Below are positions 1 to 10,300 of a DNA stretch of 64,000 nt, piece by piece. Position 1 is the first letter of the stretch. Every line of letters starts with the position of its first letter. This stretch comes from Macropodus opercularis (taxonomy: Eukaryota; Chordata; Actinopteri; Anabantiformes; Osphronemidae): NCBI GenBank assembly GCA_030770545.1, contig CM061109.1, forward strand, positions 5,890,001 to 5,954,000, in the 5' to 3' direction. The position numbers and the translations under genes are program-made. Below the pieces are notes generated by a model that saw only the letters and a list, made by a program, of their open reading frames with translations, made no database searches and was not told the origin of the DNA.

Positions 1-494
1 AAGATATTTGTAGCGGAATATATATATTTAGCACATATGCATTTAGTTCAGGCTAAAGGGTTTAGAAAAGAGTAGAACAGGTAGAACAGGTCCTGTCTAG
101 GCTGTGCAGGCTTGCTGGCCTTGGGTCCGAAGACAATCTGGCTTTTAGACAAAACAGTCTGAGCTGTTGAACAAAGGAATTTGGACAAACAATTCTTGGT
201 ATGAAATCTTCACATTTTGACGCATGTTCAGGGTTTAAAACCACCTCTCTAGAAGGAGACGGGGGAGATGTGAGCTGTGCTGGGCTGGGAGACACAGCCA
301 GCGTCTCCCAGCCTGGGCTCCGTCCTTCCCCACACGCGTCTGTGAGCATCTCCCGCAGGAGAGAGAGGTGACTTTGTTTTCCTGTCTGCATATTTTCTCA
401 TCTCACCACTGAAAATAAATTCATGTTTGATTATTTGAACCTAATGCTGCCTCGGCTTGAATTCCTCTGAGTTGGGACATCTCTGACCACTACA
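1..494 (+). mobile_element. 3' part of a retroviral LTR (left end off window)
   Basis: The segment resembles the 3' half of the LTR at 52984-53597. Shared marks in order are a TATA-like gtttaaaa (about 232-240), a perfect 10-bp hairpin (arms 284-293 and 303-312), a ctccgtccttcccc block, an AATAAA-type signal near 412 and a terminal ctaca. It ends against the start of duplicated block A near 495-499. Only the 3' part lies in the window, so no full LTR or target duplication can be checked. The first ~220 bases align poorly with the other LTR, so this is a related family member rather than a recent copy. Confidence 0.6.
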
Positions 495-979
495 CAAGCA
501 GGAGCAAGTAACCAAATCATCCGGTCCCTGAAACAAAACGAGCCACATTGTTTACTCGAAATGAGGACGATCCTCCTCATTTCTTCCTTACTGATATTTA
601 CTGGTATTTACTGGTATTTACCACTGCTTCAGATTCAACCATTTGCACACACAAACACTCACAATCAGGTTGGGTTGACACACCGGGGGGCATCTTGGAG
701 ATTCAATGTCTGGCCCAATGACACTTTCATTGTAATCTGGATTTATCAAGTCGTAGATTTTCCTAGGCTACATTAAACTGGCAAGAGGCACAGTCTGTAG
801 CTGAGAGCAACATTAAATCCACATTTTTGCAAGGGCTACAGTTTGTGTTGTGGATCTAGCTTGTCCCATGATTTAAGACTGATTCACTGGTAATGTACAG
901 GTGTTTTCCTTGTTCATTATGCATTATCAACTAAGTTACTTATCAATATAAGACTTAATTTGTGGTATTTTGTATGCAG

Positions 980-1276
980 GAGGACAGACGCAGCGATGCC
1001 TCTCACCACATCCTTAGGATCCTGGTCGTCCATAGAGGAGATGGAGAGGATCCAGTGGACGTATCAATAATTCTGGAAGGCAAGGAGATGCTTACAGGAT
1101 GCAGCAGCACTGCTACAGCTTGTTCACTACTTATGGGGCTAATTTATACCCTCAACCTTGCCTACCCCCCTGTACTGCGTTATACCTTTGTGGTGTTTCA
1201 GAAACTTTTTCTGGAACTGGACATGATTAAACTTTCTCCAAAACTACAAGCTCTTAAGCTTAAGCTGTTAACTTAA
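980..1276 (+). pseudogene. Orphan last exon of a SAMD3-like fish gene
   Basis: An open frame follows a good acceptor (tgtatgcag, ending at 979) and closes with TAA at 1274-1276. It resembles, from memory, the C-terminus of the teleost 'sterile alpha motif domain-containing protein 3-like' expansion: an LEG.E.L motif, then a GLIYTLNL.YP..LRYTF segment and a final SPKLQALK..LL. The second copy is at 47440-47736, where the upstream exons are present. Here only LTR sequence lies upstream, so the exon is cut off from its gene. It differs from the other copy by a Val for Glu in the YTFxVFQK motif; Glu is what I expect for the family. An AATAAA at 1757-1762 probably marks the old 3' end. Confidence 0.6.
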
Positions 1277-2194
1277 ATGACAGTACTGAACTGTTCAACA
1301 GTACTGTCAACGTTTGTCTTTTAGGTGAATTTTAGTTTCTGTGATTGATGTTTGTGGCCATGCTAACATTTTATCTGTAACTGTTAATGCTTTTAAGGTA
1401 AGGCTATTCTAGATCAAAACTTTGAGTAGTGGTGGTAATGTTGGTGGCTGGATTTAGCTTAACATGAACTTTTATTTTGTACATTTGTGGCATTTCTTTC
1501 TGTTTTATTATTTTATTTTGACATGCAAAATTAGCCTTAGCCTCTGTTATTTTGCATCACAGAACAGTAAAACACTCAGGGTAGATTTAAGTTATTCTTC
1601 ATTTTAGAATAAAGCAAATTAAAACTTGCTTTGGTGACTGAGATGGCAAAGGGCTACTGAAAATCTTTGTATCTGTGTCTTGAAATGAACCGTGTTTAGA
1701 AAATACAATGTTTAATTATATTCTATTTTGTGATTTGTGATCAATGTTTATGAAAAAATAAAGATTGATTTTGCAATGTAGTACATTTGGTAACATTTAC
1801 ATAACTATAGTGAGTAAAACAACATCATACAAGTAAATAAATTTAACAGTCAATTAAAAAACAATATAATAAAATGTACTCAACTATTAGAACAAGATTT
1901 ACTTAATATTTTCTTGCTCATGAGGAGCCAGTGGAAAAAAATAAGTGATTTTAATAAAAGTAAATCATTACTTAAGTAAAATTAGGTAATATTTAATTTG
2001 CCTTTTCAATTGTGTTAAGATTAGTAGCAAGTACATTTAACTTCATTCTGGCAGGTAAGCTGTACTTAATATTTTGGCAGTAAAATGTACTTACAAAGCA
2101 TAAGCGCACATTGTTACGAGGATTTAATCAAGTAAATCCTACAAATTAGTAAATTTTATTTTAGTGTATAATCTGACAATGCTGTCTCTTCAAA
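1277..2194. other. AT-rich 3' flank, no gene seen
   Basis: This holds the probable 3' UTR of the SAMD3-like exon (AATAAA at 1757-1762), then very AT-rich sequence with many scattered copies of aagtac/acttaa words between 1780 and 2110. I see no coding frame. The same stretch is present in A' at 47737-48654 with few changes. Confidence 0.6.
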
Positions 2195-5090
2195 CAGTTC
2201 CAGTGGCACAAGACCAGGTTGTATGGCCAACGTTCTCACAAGTTTTTAACTATACAAGGACCCCCTGCTAACTGCCATTCAATATTCCAGCTAGAAACAC
2301 GACTGTTTAGATCCACTCATCAGCCTCGCACAAGCTTTTGCCAAATACACAGCCATAGATGATGAGACGAGACAATTATTGCAAATATTCCCACCATACA
2401 CGGTATCATATACAATCACATGCATATGGACATTCCCAACATCAGCAGGACACTTATTCATCCTGTGTGGACTGGTTTTGTGATAATATGCAACCTGCAT
2501 CACTTCCTCTGAATACTACTCAAGCAGATCCAGTTGAAGCCCCACTCAATGATGCAAAGATGGTTGCTCCTCCTTTAATTTTAAAATGGAAGGAGCAAAG
2601 AAATGTCAGCTCAAAAGTGAAGAAAATGACACAAAGCCAACAGGACTAGAAACAGACACGCAGCCGCCACCACATGTTTACATGTAGCAACGTGAACAGT
2701 TTACACTGTTGTCAGATAGAGAACTAGCAGGTCACGTTCACGGAGCTTTCACCCTTGAGATGCAGAAGAACACGACAGATAGAGCACACACAGGAATGAT
2801 GATACTCCCCAGTGCCCACAAACCCGCAGTTAGGGAAAGGACCAAAGAGCAGACAAGAAATATAACTCCAGGATATCCAGATTTATCACTAGGAGATAAG
2901 GGACAAAGATGAGCAGACATTACAATGTACAGATCTGAGAGGAGAGAAACAGATTGTGTATGAGCAGCACTGAGCTATATGGCTCCACTGCTGAGTAAAG
3001 CAGCCCAACAGCAGCACAGATATGTGCCGTGGAATTTCATGGATATGACAGGACTGGTGAACCGTCTTCCAGCTTTAGCTGATGGAGCTGACTAGGAGAA
3101 CCGAGAAAGCTCAAGAACCAACTCTTTCTTTCTACTGCACCATGATGCGTGATGGCGATCAGAGTCCACGGACTAGGAACATCAAGGATGGATTCAAGTT
3201 CCAGGCTCAGCACCACACGTCGCTCTCATCATAGGGTTAAGAGATGCAACAGAAAGAATACAACCTACCACACGAGGATTAATGGACCAAGGGAGTAATG
3301 ATCAAAACTAGGAGTATGTGCAACACCCCAATCTTTCCAAAGAAAACCAAACATCAATGACTATAAGTTAGATCAACACTCATTAATGCAATAGTACAGG
3401 AATAACATCTTACTGTACCAGACCCACACACACTGCTGTCCAACATTCCTCCAGGAATGGGCTGGTATACTGTGATCTTCATCATCTAGATATTCAATCC
3501 ACAACACTGATGTATGTGGTCTATGATGGCATTTTGATCTGCTCAAAAAGTAAAAAGCAGTGTGAAAGACTCAACTGCAGTATTTAAGGCCTTAGCAGCT
3601 GGACGTCATAAGCTCAGTAAAAGCAAGCTGCAGTTCTGTCAGAAAACAGTAGAGTCGTTGGGACGGCAGCTTAGTGGTGGAAAGAGGCCTATAGCACCGT
3701 CTCAGGTAGAAGCTGTTATAAAAGCTCCCAAACCACTAACTCTGGGACAGAAGTTGTCATTTTTGGGGATGGCTGGTTACAGCAGACCCTGGATATGTGA
3801 CTATGCTATGACAGCAGCTCCTTTATGAAACATGAAAAGAGCAGCTGGACAAATAATGGTTCAGCCCCACTTGTGTGGACAGAAGAAGCTAAAGGAGCAT
3901 TTCAGAAAAAGAGACCTGCAGACTGCTCCAGCTTTAGCCAATCCTGACTATACGACACCATTTCACCTTTATGTGGCTGAAAGACAAAACTGTGCTGATG
4001 CAAGACTCCCCCACAGGGAAACAGCCCATAGCCTGTTACAGCACTAAGCTTGATAACACTGAGGAGGGACTGACTCCCTGCTGCCAGAGATTGGCAGCAG
4101 CAGCAGCATTTACCCATAAGTAAGCATCAGTTCTAACAGTGGGACACCCTGTGACATTGTATGTATCTCACCAACTGCATGCTATGCTAACTAGTCCTTG
4201 ATTTGTTGTTACACAGGCCAGAAGGACTGGTTATGAAGTGTTACTATCAGGACAAGAACAAACTGTGCAGCGGTGCAACACAATAAATCCCACACGACTG
4301 CACACAAGAAACACACACGTTCATGCAAGTATGAGAGAATTTGTACAACCAACCGATTCCATCAGATTCATTTTGTTTGTGGATGAGTCGTGCGTATGAA
4401 ACAGGAAGGCATGCAGCATGTGGGGCATTTTATAAAGTACAGCTTAGATCAGCCATGTTCAGCACAACTTGCTGATATTAAGGCCAAACAGACACAATCT
4501 ATCCAGACAGTGCATATGGCTATGGAGTGTGTCACATATGGATTTATCCATGCGGCTGGCTCACCTGTAGTGCATGGAGAAGCTGTGGCACAATTGATTC
4601 TCAAGTGCAGCTACCAAAAGAGTTAGAGGGAAAGATTCCTGTTTGTAGTAGTGCAGGTTTAGTAGATGGATGGAAGCTTGTCCAACAGCTGAACCAGACC
4701 ACAAAGCAGCAGCTAAGTTTTTGTATGCAGTGTTTCCCAGATTTGACAATGCCAGATACTATATCATCAGACAAGGGTCCTCACTTTCTGTCAAGTGTGA
4801 TAAGAGAAATGTTTCATATCCCAGGAGCAGCAGGTGATGGGCCCTCAGTCGGGGATCCTGGTCACCCTGCTCTTGACAACCTTGATGTACCTCCACGTAC
4901 ACCTGTCTGGGGACAAGACCTGTTGGAGGAGGAGAATGTTTCCTATCTTTTCCCTCTGTTCTGTTTGTGTTTGTTGTGCTAACCCTCTCAGGTTTAGCAA
5001 GATTCTCTCTACGTCCTTTTCTGCTCCTACGTCTGATATTCTTGAAATAAACAGTGTAAGGGAATTTCCTATTGTGCATCCTCAGTAGAA
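2195..5090 (+). pseudogene. Degenerate class I endogenous provirus (gag, pol, env leader)
   Basis: Short stretches of retroviral protein similarity occur in viral order but in shifting frames with many stops. A capsid-like patch is at about 2990-3070 (Y/VPW.FMDMTGL..RLPAL.DGA). Reverse transcriptase patches are at about 3230-3830 and include the VPDPHTLL segment, a degraded YVDD position near 3515 and a FLGMAGYSR..I.DYA segment. RNase H/connection patches lie at 3845-4600 (LVWTEEAKGAF, SAQLADI, HGEAVAQLI). Integrase core fragments are at about 4680-4830. A hydrophobic env leader-like frame is at 4834-4960. No LTRs flank it. The RT segment resembles that of the ERV at 16699-24378, so the two are related. 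It is dead, and it is duplicated in A' at 48640-52983. Confidence 0.75.
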
Positions 5091-5929
5091 ATTATTATTG
5101 TTACTTTTTTTATTATAGTTAATTTAAATATCATGATTCGTTACTTGTGCAGAAGACAACACCTTGTGTTGTTAAAACTACCAGCTAAGAGCAACAGACA
5201 TTTCCATTTTTGTGCTTTACATGGGAAAACATCAACCAATACACCGTGGACACAGAACGACTTTGATTTGTTTTCACATGTATTTTTCAAAATATGTGTA
5301 ACCCTATGGAAGAAATCTGGGCCATAAGTCTTCAAAAAATTAACTCCCAAACGAAAACAAGCTATTTGAACCAAAACTATGAAAAACTGTAGCCAAAGTT
5401 TCTCAATTCAAATATGAGTAAATTATTATTAAAATAAACTTTATATTTAAAATTGGATGCAAATAAAAGGGCAAATAAAACTTCTGCCTGGCCGCAGTTG
5501 TCAGTTTGCATAAAGACTGCAAAACAATTTAACTGGTATCAACTTGGCTGCTACTGAATCTACAGAACTGGCCTCTATAGGGTTCAATGCTCCTCCCTAG
5601 CGCTCAGCGCCATCTACTGGCCCATGTAGCTGATTGCTCTAACAAGCACATCATTTACAATCCTCAAAACCTTGAGGAAATACACACACACACACACACA
5701 CAAAGTGTGACTTATTTTCACTTTTCTCTCCTGAATTGCACCATAAACCTCTCATAATTACTTTTACCTACTTTTATTGCATTACCTCTATTTACACATA
5801 GTTACATTTAAATGCGAGTTTCAGACAGAAAGTCAGTGTCTGGCAGAACTACAAAAAATCCCAAACATCTAAAACATGCAGAGAAACTCCACATCTGCTG
5901 TTTTTGTAGCTTTATACGTCAAAAATATA
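5091..5929. other. Non-coding stretch with a CA microsatellite
   Basis: No convincing gene. Frames on both strands over 5133-5374 are short and have no recognisable product. A (CA)n run lies at about 5685-5702. The A' copy (about 53609-54519) carries an extra ~50 bases near 54008-54058 in this area, so this stretch has drifted by indels. Confidence 0.5.
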
Positions 5930-6325
5930 TCAAAAATCTTTATGAGCATGACATTTCTTATCTAGTAAACTCCTAAATCGAAACATATCAGCTAAACACA
6001 GCTGTGAGATAAATGTGGAGCACTTTGTTTTTCTGAACTGTAGTAAAGTTAAGAGGAGAGTGAAAACAAAACTTCTACCAACCTCTAAGTATCTGCATAT
6101 GAAGCCGTACTTGTTTAGGTAATAGATCAGCTCCCACCACTGCCTGTTTTCTGCAGTGAAAGCAAGATTCAGTGGCGAACTGCTAACATCACCTGGTGGT
6201 GTTAATGTGCAAGTATCAGCTACACAACCAGCTGCTACTCTTGGACAACTTGCTGTGTTTTGGCACCTGTGGATCGGTTTAGGCTGACGCTGAACCATTT
6301 TATTATTGGTTATTTTAACTAGCAT
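5930..6325 (-). CDS. Unrecognised open frame, possibly an exon
   Basis: A 131-codon ATG frame on the minus strand stays open in both duplicate copies (the other is at 54520-54915), with only a few substitutions. The middle contains a phrase SPLNLAF...WWELIYYLNKYG that faintly recalls an ankyrin repeat helix pair, but no full repeat unit is visible. A possible splice donor (gag|gttggt) lies shortly after it, so the true exon may end near 6080. I do not recognise the product. Because the two copies are about 99% identical overall, an open frame in both is only weak evidence of function. Confidence 0.2.
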   Translation of the reverse strand: MLVKITNNKMVQRQPKPIHRCQNTASCPRVAAGCVADTCTLTPPGDVSSSPLNLAFTAENRQWWELIYYLNKYGFICRYLEVGRSFVFTLLLTLLQFRKTKCSTFISQLCLADMFRFRSLLDKKCHAHKDF

Positions 6326-7780
6326 TAAAATAAGCAGATGTTTTTAATGTTGTGGCTGTTTCTCTGATGTCATTGGTTGTCATGACATAACTAGACTAGA
6401 ACCATAAATACCACATCAGGTCTTACACAGAGTACTTATAATTAATCTAAATACCAGACAGGACATGATGCAATTAACAATTAACAGGCTTGTGCATTGG
6501 ATTCAAATGGAAAATGTTTATTTCACCCAATATTAAACCACAAGTCTTTTCAAGTCAAGTGAAATTATTGCAGTTTGCCATGACACTGCTCATGTACTGA
6601 CACTCGAGCATTACACAGTTTCATGGAAAATCGAAGGCACGATGAAGAATCTGAATCATGAAGGCAAACAATGCTCTGCCGTGTTTCAGGTGGAGGTGAT
6701 CTGTTGTGCGGTATCACGATAGCTGGAGACGATGAACCCAACGCAGCATGTCCTGGATGGGAAGAGGTCACACAAAAAAAACATTCACCCATCAGGGGGC
6801 AGTCTTCACTGACAGATGGTGTGATCTCAGTAGAAGTGCACAGTTTGACATGATACATGTTGCTTGCTATTACCAAACAGTGATATACATCACTGACAGG
6901 TTTATAAAGCTTCCATCAAAATCTATACTTGGGTTAGCAGACTAAACTTTTTTCATCCATTTCTCTTTGCTCCAACTCCTGGATTCTGGGGAGAGTATTT
7001 AAAGTTTTAACTTACCCGCAGTAAAAGCTCCCTCACAGTCTTGAAATGTTTCTACGTGGGACAATGAGTCATAAGCATGAGAGAGAAGATTCCAACAGGA
7101 TGTGGGATGAGAATGAAGCTATGATTAAAAGAAGCGGAAGAACAGGGGGTTGAGCATCAGGTGGACAAATAACTACTGCAAACTGTATGTTTGTACTTAT
7201 ACTTTCTGAAAGGTCTAGAAAAATTCTGTATTTACTGTCTAAATTAATCAAATCCTGCATCTCTGGTGGCGTGGTGGTGCATCAACCTATGACACAGGTA
7301 GTTTGCACATTTAGGAAGGTTCAATCTGTGGCACTTCTGGTCTCCAGCCAGCTGAGGCAATGTCTCTTGGGACTTTGTAGCTGGTTCATGGAACACAGGT
7401 GTCATTTCATGTATCTGATTAATCAGGTTGAATTCTGGTTAGTCAGCGTCTTGCTTTGTATTCTGGTTATTAGAGACCATCTTGCTCTGTACTTAGTCAG
7501 GTAGGATTTTGTTTTATAGACTAATTGTTATTGTATTTATCCTCATAGCGAGTGACTATAGTTAGTTGTTAGTTGCTAGTTGTTTGTTTATTAAAGACAA
7601 TATTCCTGCTGAATCACAACCAGCCTTCCAGTGTCTGCTTTCTTGTTTGTCACACATTCGCAGGTTTTGGAGTAGCGTATATTCCTATTCAGATTATGTC
7701 TTTTTGGTTAAAATGCTTCTGTCCCAGCATTTTAAATATGTCAAGTTAAACTTTTTTATCTAAAAATGAATTGAATTACA
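6326..7780. other. No supported gene
   Basis: This stretch is matched almost base for base in A' (54916-56370). It contains several small frames (for example minus strand 6565-6876 and plus strand 7187-7504), none with a recognisable product. The 7270-7640 part is TG-rich with repeated gttagtt words and a ttattaaa near 7590. It could be an old mobile-element tail, but I cannot name one. Confidence 0.45.
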
Positions 7781-8010
7781 CTAAATTTAAAACTTATACT
7801 GCATGAAAATGATCACTGAAAAAGACAATAAAACTGAAAAGCTGACGTGGCCTTTTCTAGGGATAACAGTAAGTATCACAGCAACAAATTGGTGTCATGG
7901 ATCACATTAAAAATACAACTTCGAATGTACAACAGATGAAGAAATGCACAATTATAATAAGAAGAACTTGATGTTTGATACTGACAGGTACTGACACCAA
8001 TGATGTAAAA

Positions 8011-8225
8011 ATGAAATCCAGGCAGGGGACCACAGTGATGGCCCTACTTCTTTACCTGATTATTAACATCCCATTGAAAGGAAGAGACATCTCAGTCTCA
8101 ACTGCCACTGCAGGAGTCTGCTTGTGTGTCACCTGGAATTGTGAGTCAAATGTCTGTCACCTGGAATTCAGTGGAAAAACAAAAACACAACAGATAGAGA
8201 CCATATCTTTACAGATTAAGAAGCT
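8011..8225 (+). CDS. Candidate first coding exon of an unrecognised small gene
   Basis: An ATG at 8011 opens a frame with an early hydrophobic run (MALLLYLIINIPL) that looks like a signal peptide or membrane anchor. A Cys-containing segment (VCLCVTWNCESNVCH) follows, and the frame leads to a strong donor (gtaagtaag) at 8226. The exon would end in phase 2. The downstream exon candidate at 9007-9154 begins in the matching phase. In A' the equivalent exon (56595-56798) has a stop at 56724-56726 and an 11-base deletion. A truncated inverted copy starts at 39368. The product is not recognised; a small secreted or membrane protein is a guess. Confidence 0.3.
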
Positions 8226-8675
8226 GTAAGTAAGTAAGTATCAGCATCAATAGGTGCTTAAAATGTCCTCATCTGCCTGAGCATGTTTTTCCATCCTGTC
8301 TACTGTAGTGAGTAAGTGTGGAACCTCAACTACCTACTCAATACCCTTCAGACAACTTCACCTGGATGAATGAGAATCTCCACAGACAACTACAGACATT
8401 GTTTCTACCATAGCCCCAAGTACAAACCAGAGCACGTTGCTAACTTGTAACACATTCAGGCATAAGTTAATAAATAAAGGCAAAACAAGATATACACTTC
8501 ATTTAATATAGTATTTGACAAGTAAATTTTGCTCCTAAATTGTTATTAATTATCTACTATAGTTCTGTGGAAACAGAAATTCGAAACACTAATTCGAGCA
8601 TGGCCTCAGTAAGGTATCATCAATTGTGTTTATAATAATAAATTAATAATATTAGAATGAAATATGACAGAGCAG

Positions 8676-8865
8676 TATGATGGTGTAGCAGTTAGCACTG
8701 TTGCCTCACAGCAAGAGGCTTTTTCTCTGTGTCTGTGTGGTTTTTCTTCAGTTTCTTCCATCAGCCCAATGACATGAAGTCAATTAATTTAAAATTGCTT
8801 GTAAGTGTGACTGAAAGAGTGAGCGATGATCTGTCTGTCTCTATAAGTAGCCCTGTGGTGGACTT
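8676..8865 (+). repeat. Degenerate short dispersed teleost element
   Basis: The run begins ggtgtagcagttagcactg, then ttgcctcacagcaagagg, continues with a (g)tctgtgtgg block and ends with tctgtctctataagtagccctg. I know this word order from a very abundant dispersed element of fish genomes. It is shortened by internal deletions. A (TG)n run (about 8877-8899) follows directly. Confidence 0.5.
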
Positions 8866-9006
8866 TGTTCTTTTACGTGTGTGTGTGTGTGTGTGTGTAC
8901 AGGTTTAACATTGCATAAAGCTTTGCTTTAGTGACTAATGGTAACTAATTGATAAGAGATCCCATGAAAATCAGATCATTAATTTATACTTGAGTGTTTT
9001 CTGCAG

Positions 9007-9154
9007 GAAAACACATGGAACCAGCGTCTACCATCATGGAGGAGGGGGCCTCCTAAGCGACACTGCTGATTCCTTCAGCAGGACGAGTAGCCAAACTGCA
9101 GTTCATTCTGAGCAGGAGGTCTCCCTCCCAGCTCACGTACACAATAAAACCTGA
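9007..9154 (+). CDS. Candidate terminal exon of an unrecognised small gene
   Basis: A strong acceptor (gttttctgcag, ending at 9006) opens a 49-codon frame that closes with TGA at 9152-9154 and an overlapping AATAAA (9143-9148). The peptide is Ser/His/Gly-rich (HHGGGG, then a Ser/Thr-rich tail) and looks like a cytoplasmic tail or low-complexity end. An inverted copy of the same exon at 44083-44230 keeps the acceptor, the frame and the stop with few changes. Its entry phase fits the donor at 8226. I do not recognise the family. Confidence 0.3.
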
Positions 9155-9345
9155 GCTCATGACATAAAGACCCGACTGACTGATCTTTGATGTTGTTGTT
9201 ATATAATGTATTAATAATTTCCCATCTTAGCTCAATCTTAAACCCAAGCAAAGGAGGAGCTGGTTGTTATTGGTGACAGGTTCAGCTGTTCCAGACTGAA
9301 TGTGGTGTTTTTTGTTGTAAACCTGGATCTCACCCTAACAACTTG

Positions 9346-10300
9346 GGCTCAATCTCTCCAGGCAACGCAGTAGTGGACGCCATCACACCAACCACCTCTC
9401 TAACGTTCATAACTTTCTCCCACACGCTCTGTTAGGAGAGGAGGGTGTGGAGTCGTATTAATGCTTAATCTGTGCATTAATACCCCCATAGGTTTCAGTC
9501 CACCTCAAACCACAGCTGCAATATATGTGTTGCACTTTTGTCTATGTGCCTCTCAGCTATCTGCTCTCAGGTTAAAGCTGCAGTAACAGTCAAGTCGCTG
9601 GAGTGATCTGGACACAGAGGATCCTCATCCAGGATCGTGTAGAGGAAAGACCATAAAAATGAAATAAAAATAGATTCAATTTTCAATTCAATTCATTTCA
9701 ACTTTATTTATATAGCAAAAATTCACAACATCAGTTATCTCAAGGCGCATTACAAGTAAGGTTTAAGACCTTACACAACTAGACCCAACAAATCCCAGAT
9801 AGAGCAAGCTTTTAATTGTAGCCAATCAATAAATTGTACATTTTAATAGCAACAGCGGAAAAACTCCCTCTATAGAGGAAGAAACCTCCAGCAGACCCAG
9901 GCTCAGTGTGGGCGGCCATCTGCCTTGACCGGTTGGGGTGAGGGGATAGAGAAGAGAGAAAAGAACACAACCACAACAACAAAACAAGCAGCAACAGAAC
10001 ACAGGCAGAATGGTTGGACCAGCAAATGAACACTGGAGACACACGGCTCTGAGTCTGACGATACCTGGAGATGAGAATAGAGTTAGTCATATGTAGACAT
10101 GGAGGCATGTTAGTGGATACAGGAAAGGGAAAAGTAGAGGAGCTCAGTGAATGAAGGACGTCCCCCAGCATCTAAGTCTAAGAGACTCAATCAAATTCGA
10201 CCTTTCTTTAATCTAGAGAGGAATCAGTGTCTGCTGAAACAAGACGTCGTGTAGCATGTTTCTTAGAATAAAGTCTCTTTTAAATGACCGACCGTGTTAC
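9346..10300 (+). repeat. Block B of tandem duplication unit 1
   Basis: This is nearly identical to 24379-25325. Inside it, about 9690-10200 is a dispersed element I recognise from teleost genomes: it opens with a tttatttatatagc word, passes through atctcaaggcgc and runs to cctccagcagacccaggctc and ggcggccatctgcc. The same element is seen inverted at 43551-43720. The small minus-strand frames within it (for example 9812-10171) are by-products of the element. The block passes into the 1.6-kb repeat array near 10300. Confidence 0.85.

Larger units (their letters stand above)
499..9345 (+). repeat. Segmental duplication block A
   Basis: From 499 on, the sequence matches 46959 onward at a constant offset of 46,460 until the first indel, with roughly 1% mismatches by eye over the first 1.5 kb. 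The match continues to 8640, where the other copy is interrupted by a retrotransposon at 57215. The left boundary differs: here it is an LTR, while in A' it is the upstream part of a SAMD3-like gene, so A is the truncated daughter. Copy A lacks the LINE, the solo LTR and the second LTR found in A'. The right limit is set where B homology with 24379 begins. Confidence 0.93.

Noticed and set aside
561..776. 71-codon frame with a hydrophobic start, present in both A copies
   Set aside because: It lies in the intron of the SAMD3-like gene, contains a tandem tatttactgg repeat, and resembles no protein.
2359..2649. 96-codon plus-strand frame as an independent gene
   Set aside because: It lies in the degenerate provirus and has no initiation context or family match; the A' copy diverges by an inserted stretch.
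8684..8720. tRNA-like ggtgtagcagttagc stretch
   Set aside because: It cannot be folded into a cloverleaf with an acceptor stem; it is part of a known type of dispersed fish element.
9812..10171. 119-codon minus-strand frame in blocks B and B'
   Set aside because: It lies wholly within the dispersed teleost element; the Cys/Leu-rich reading is a by-product of its base composition.
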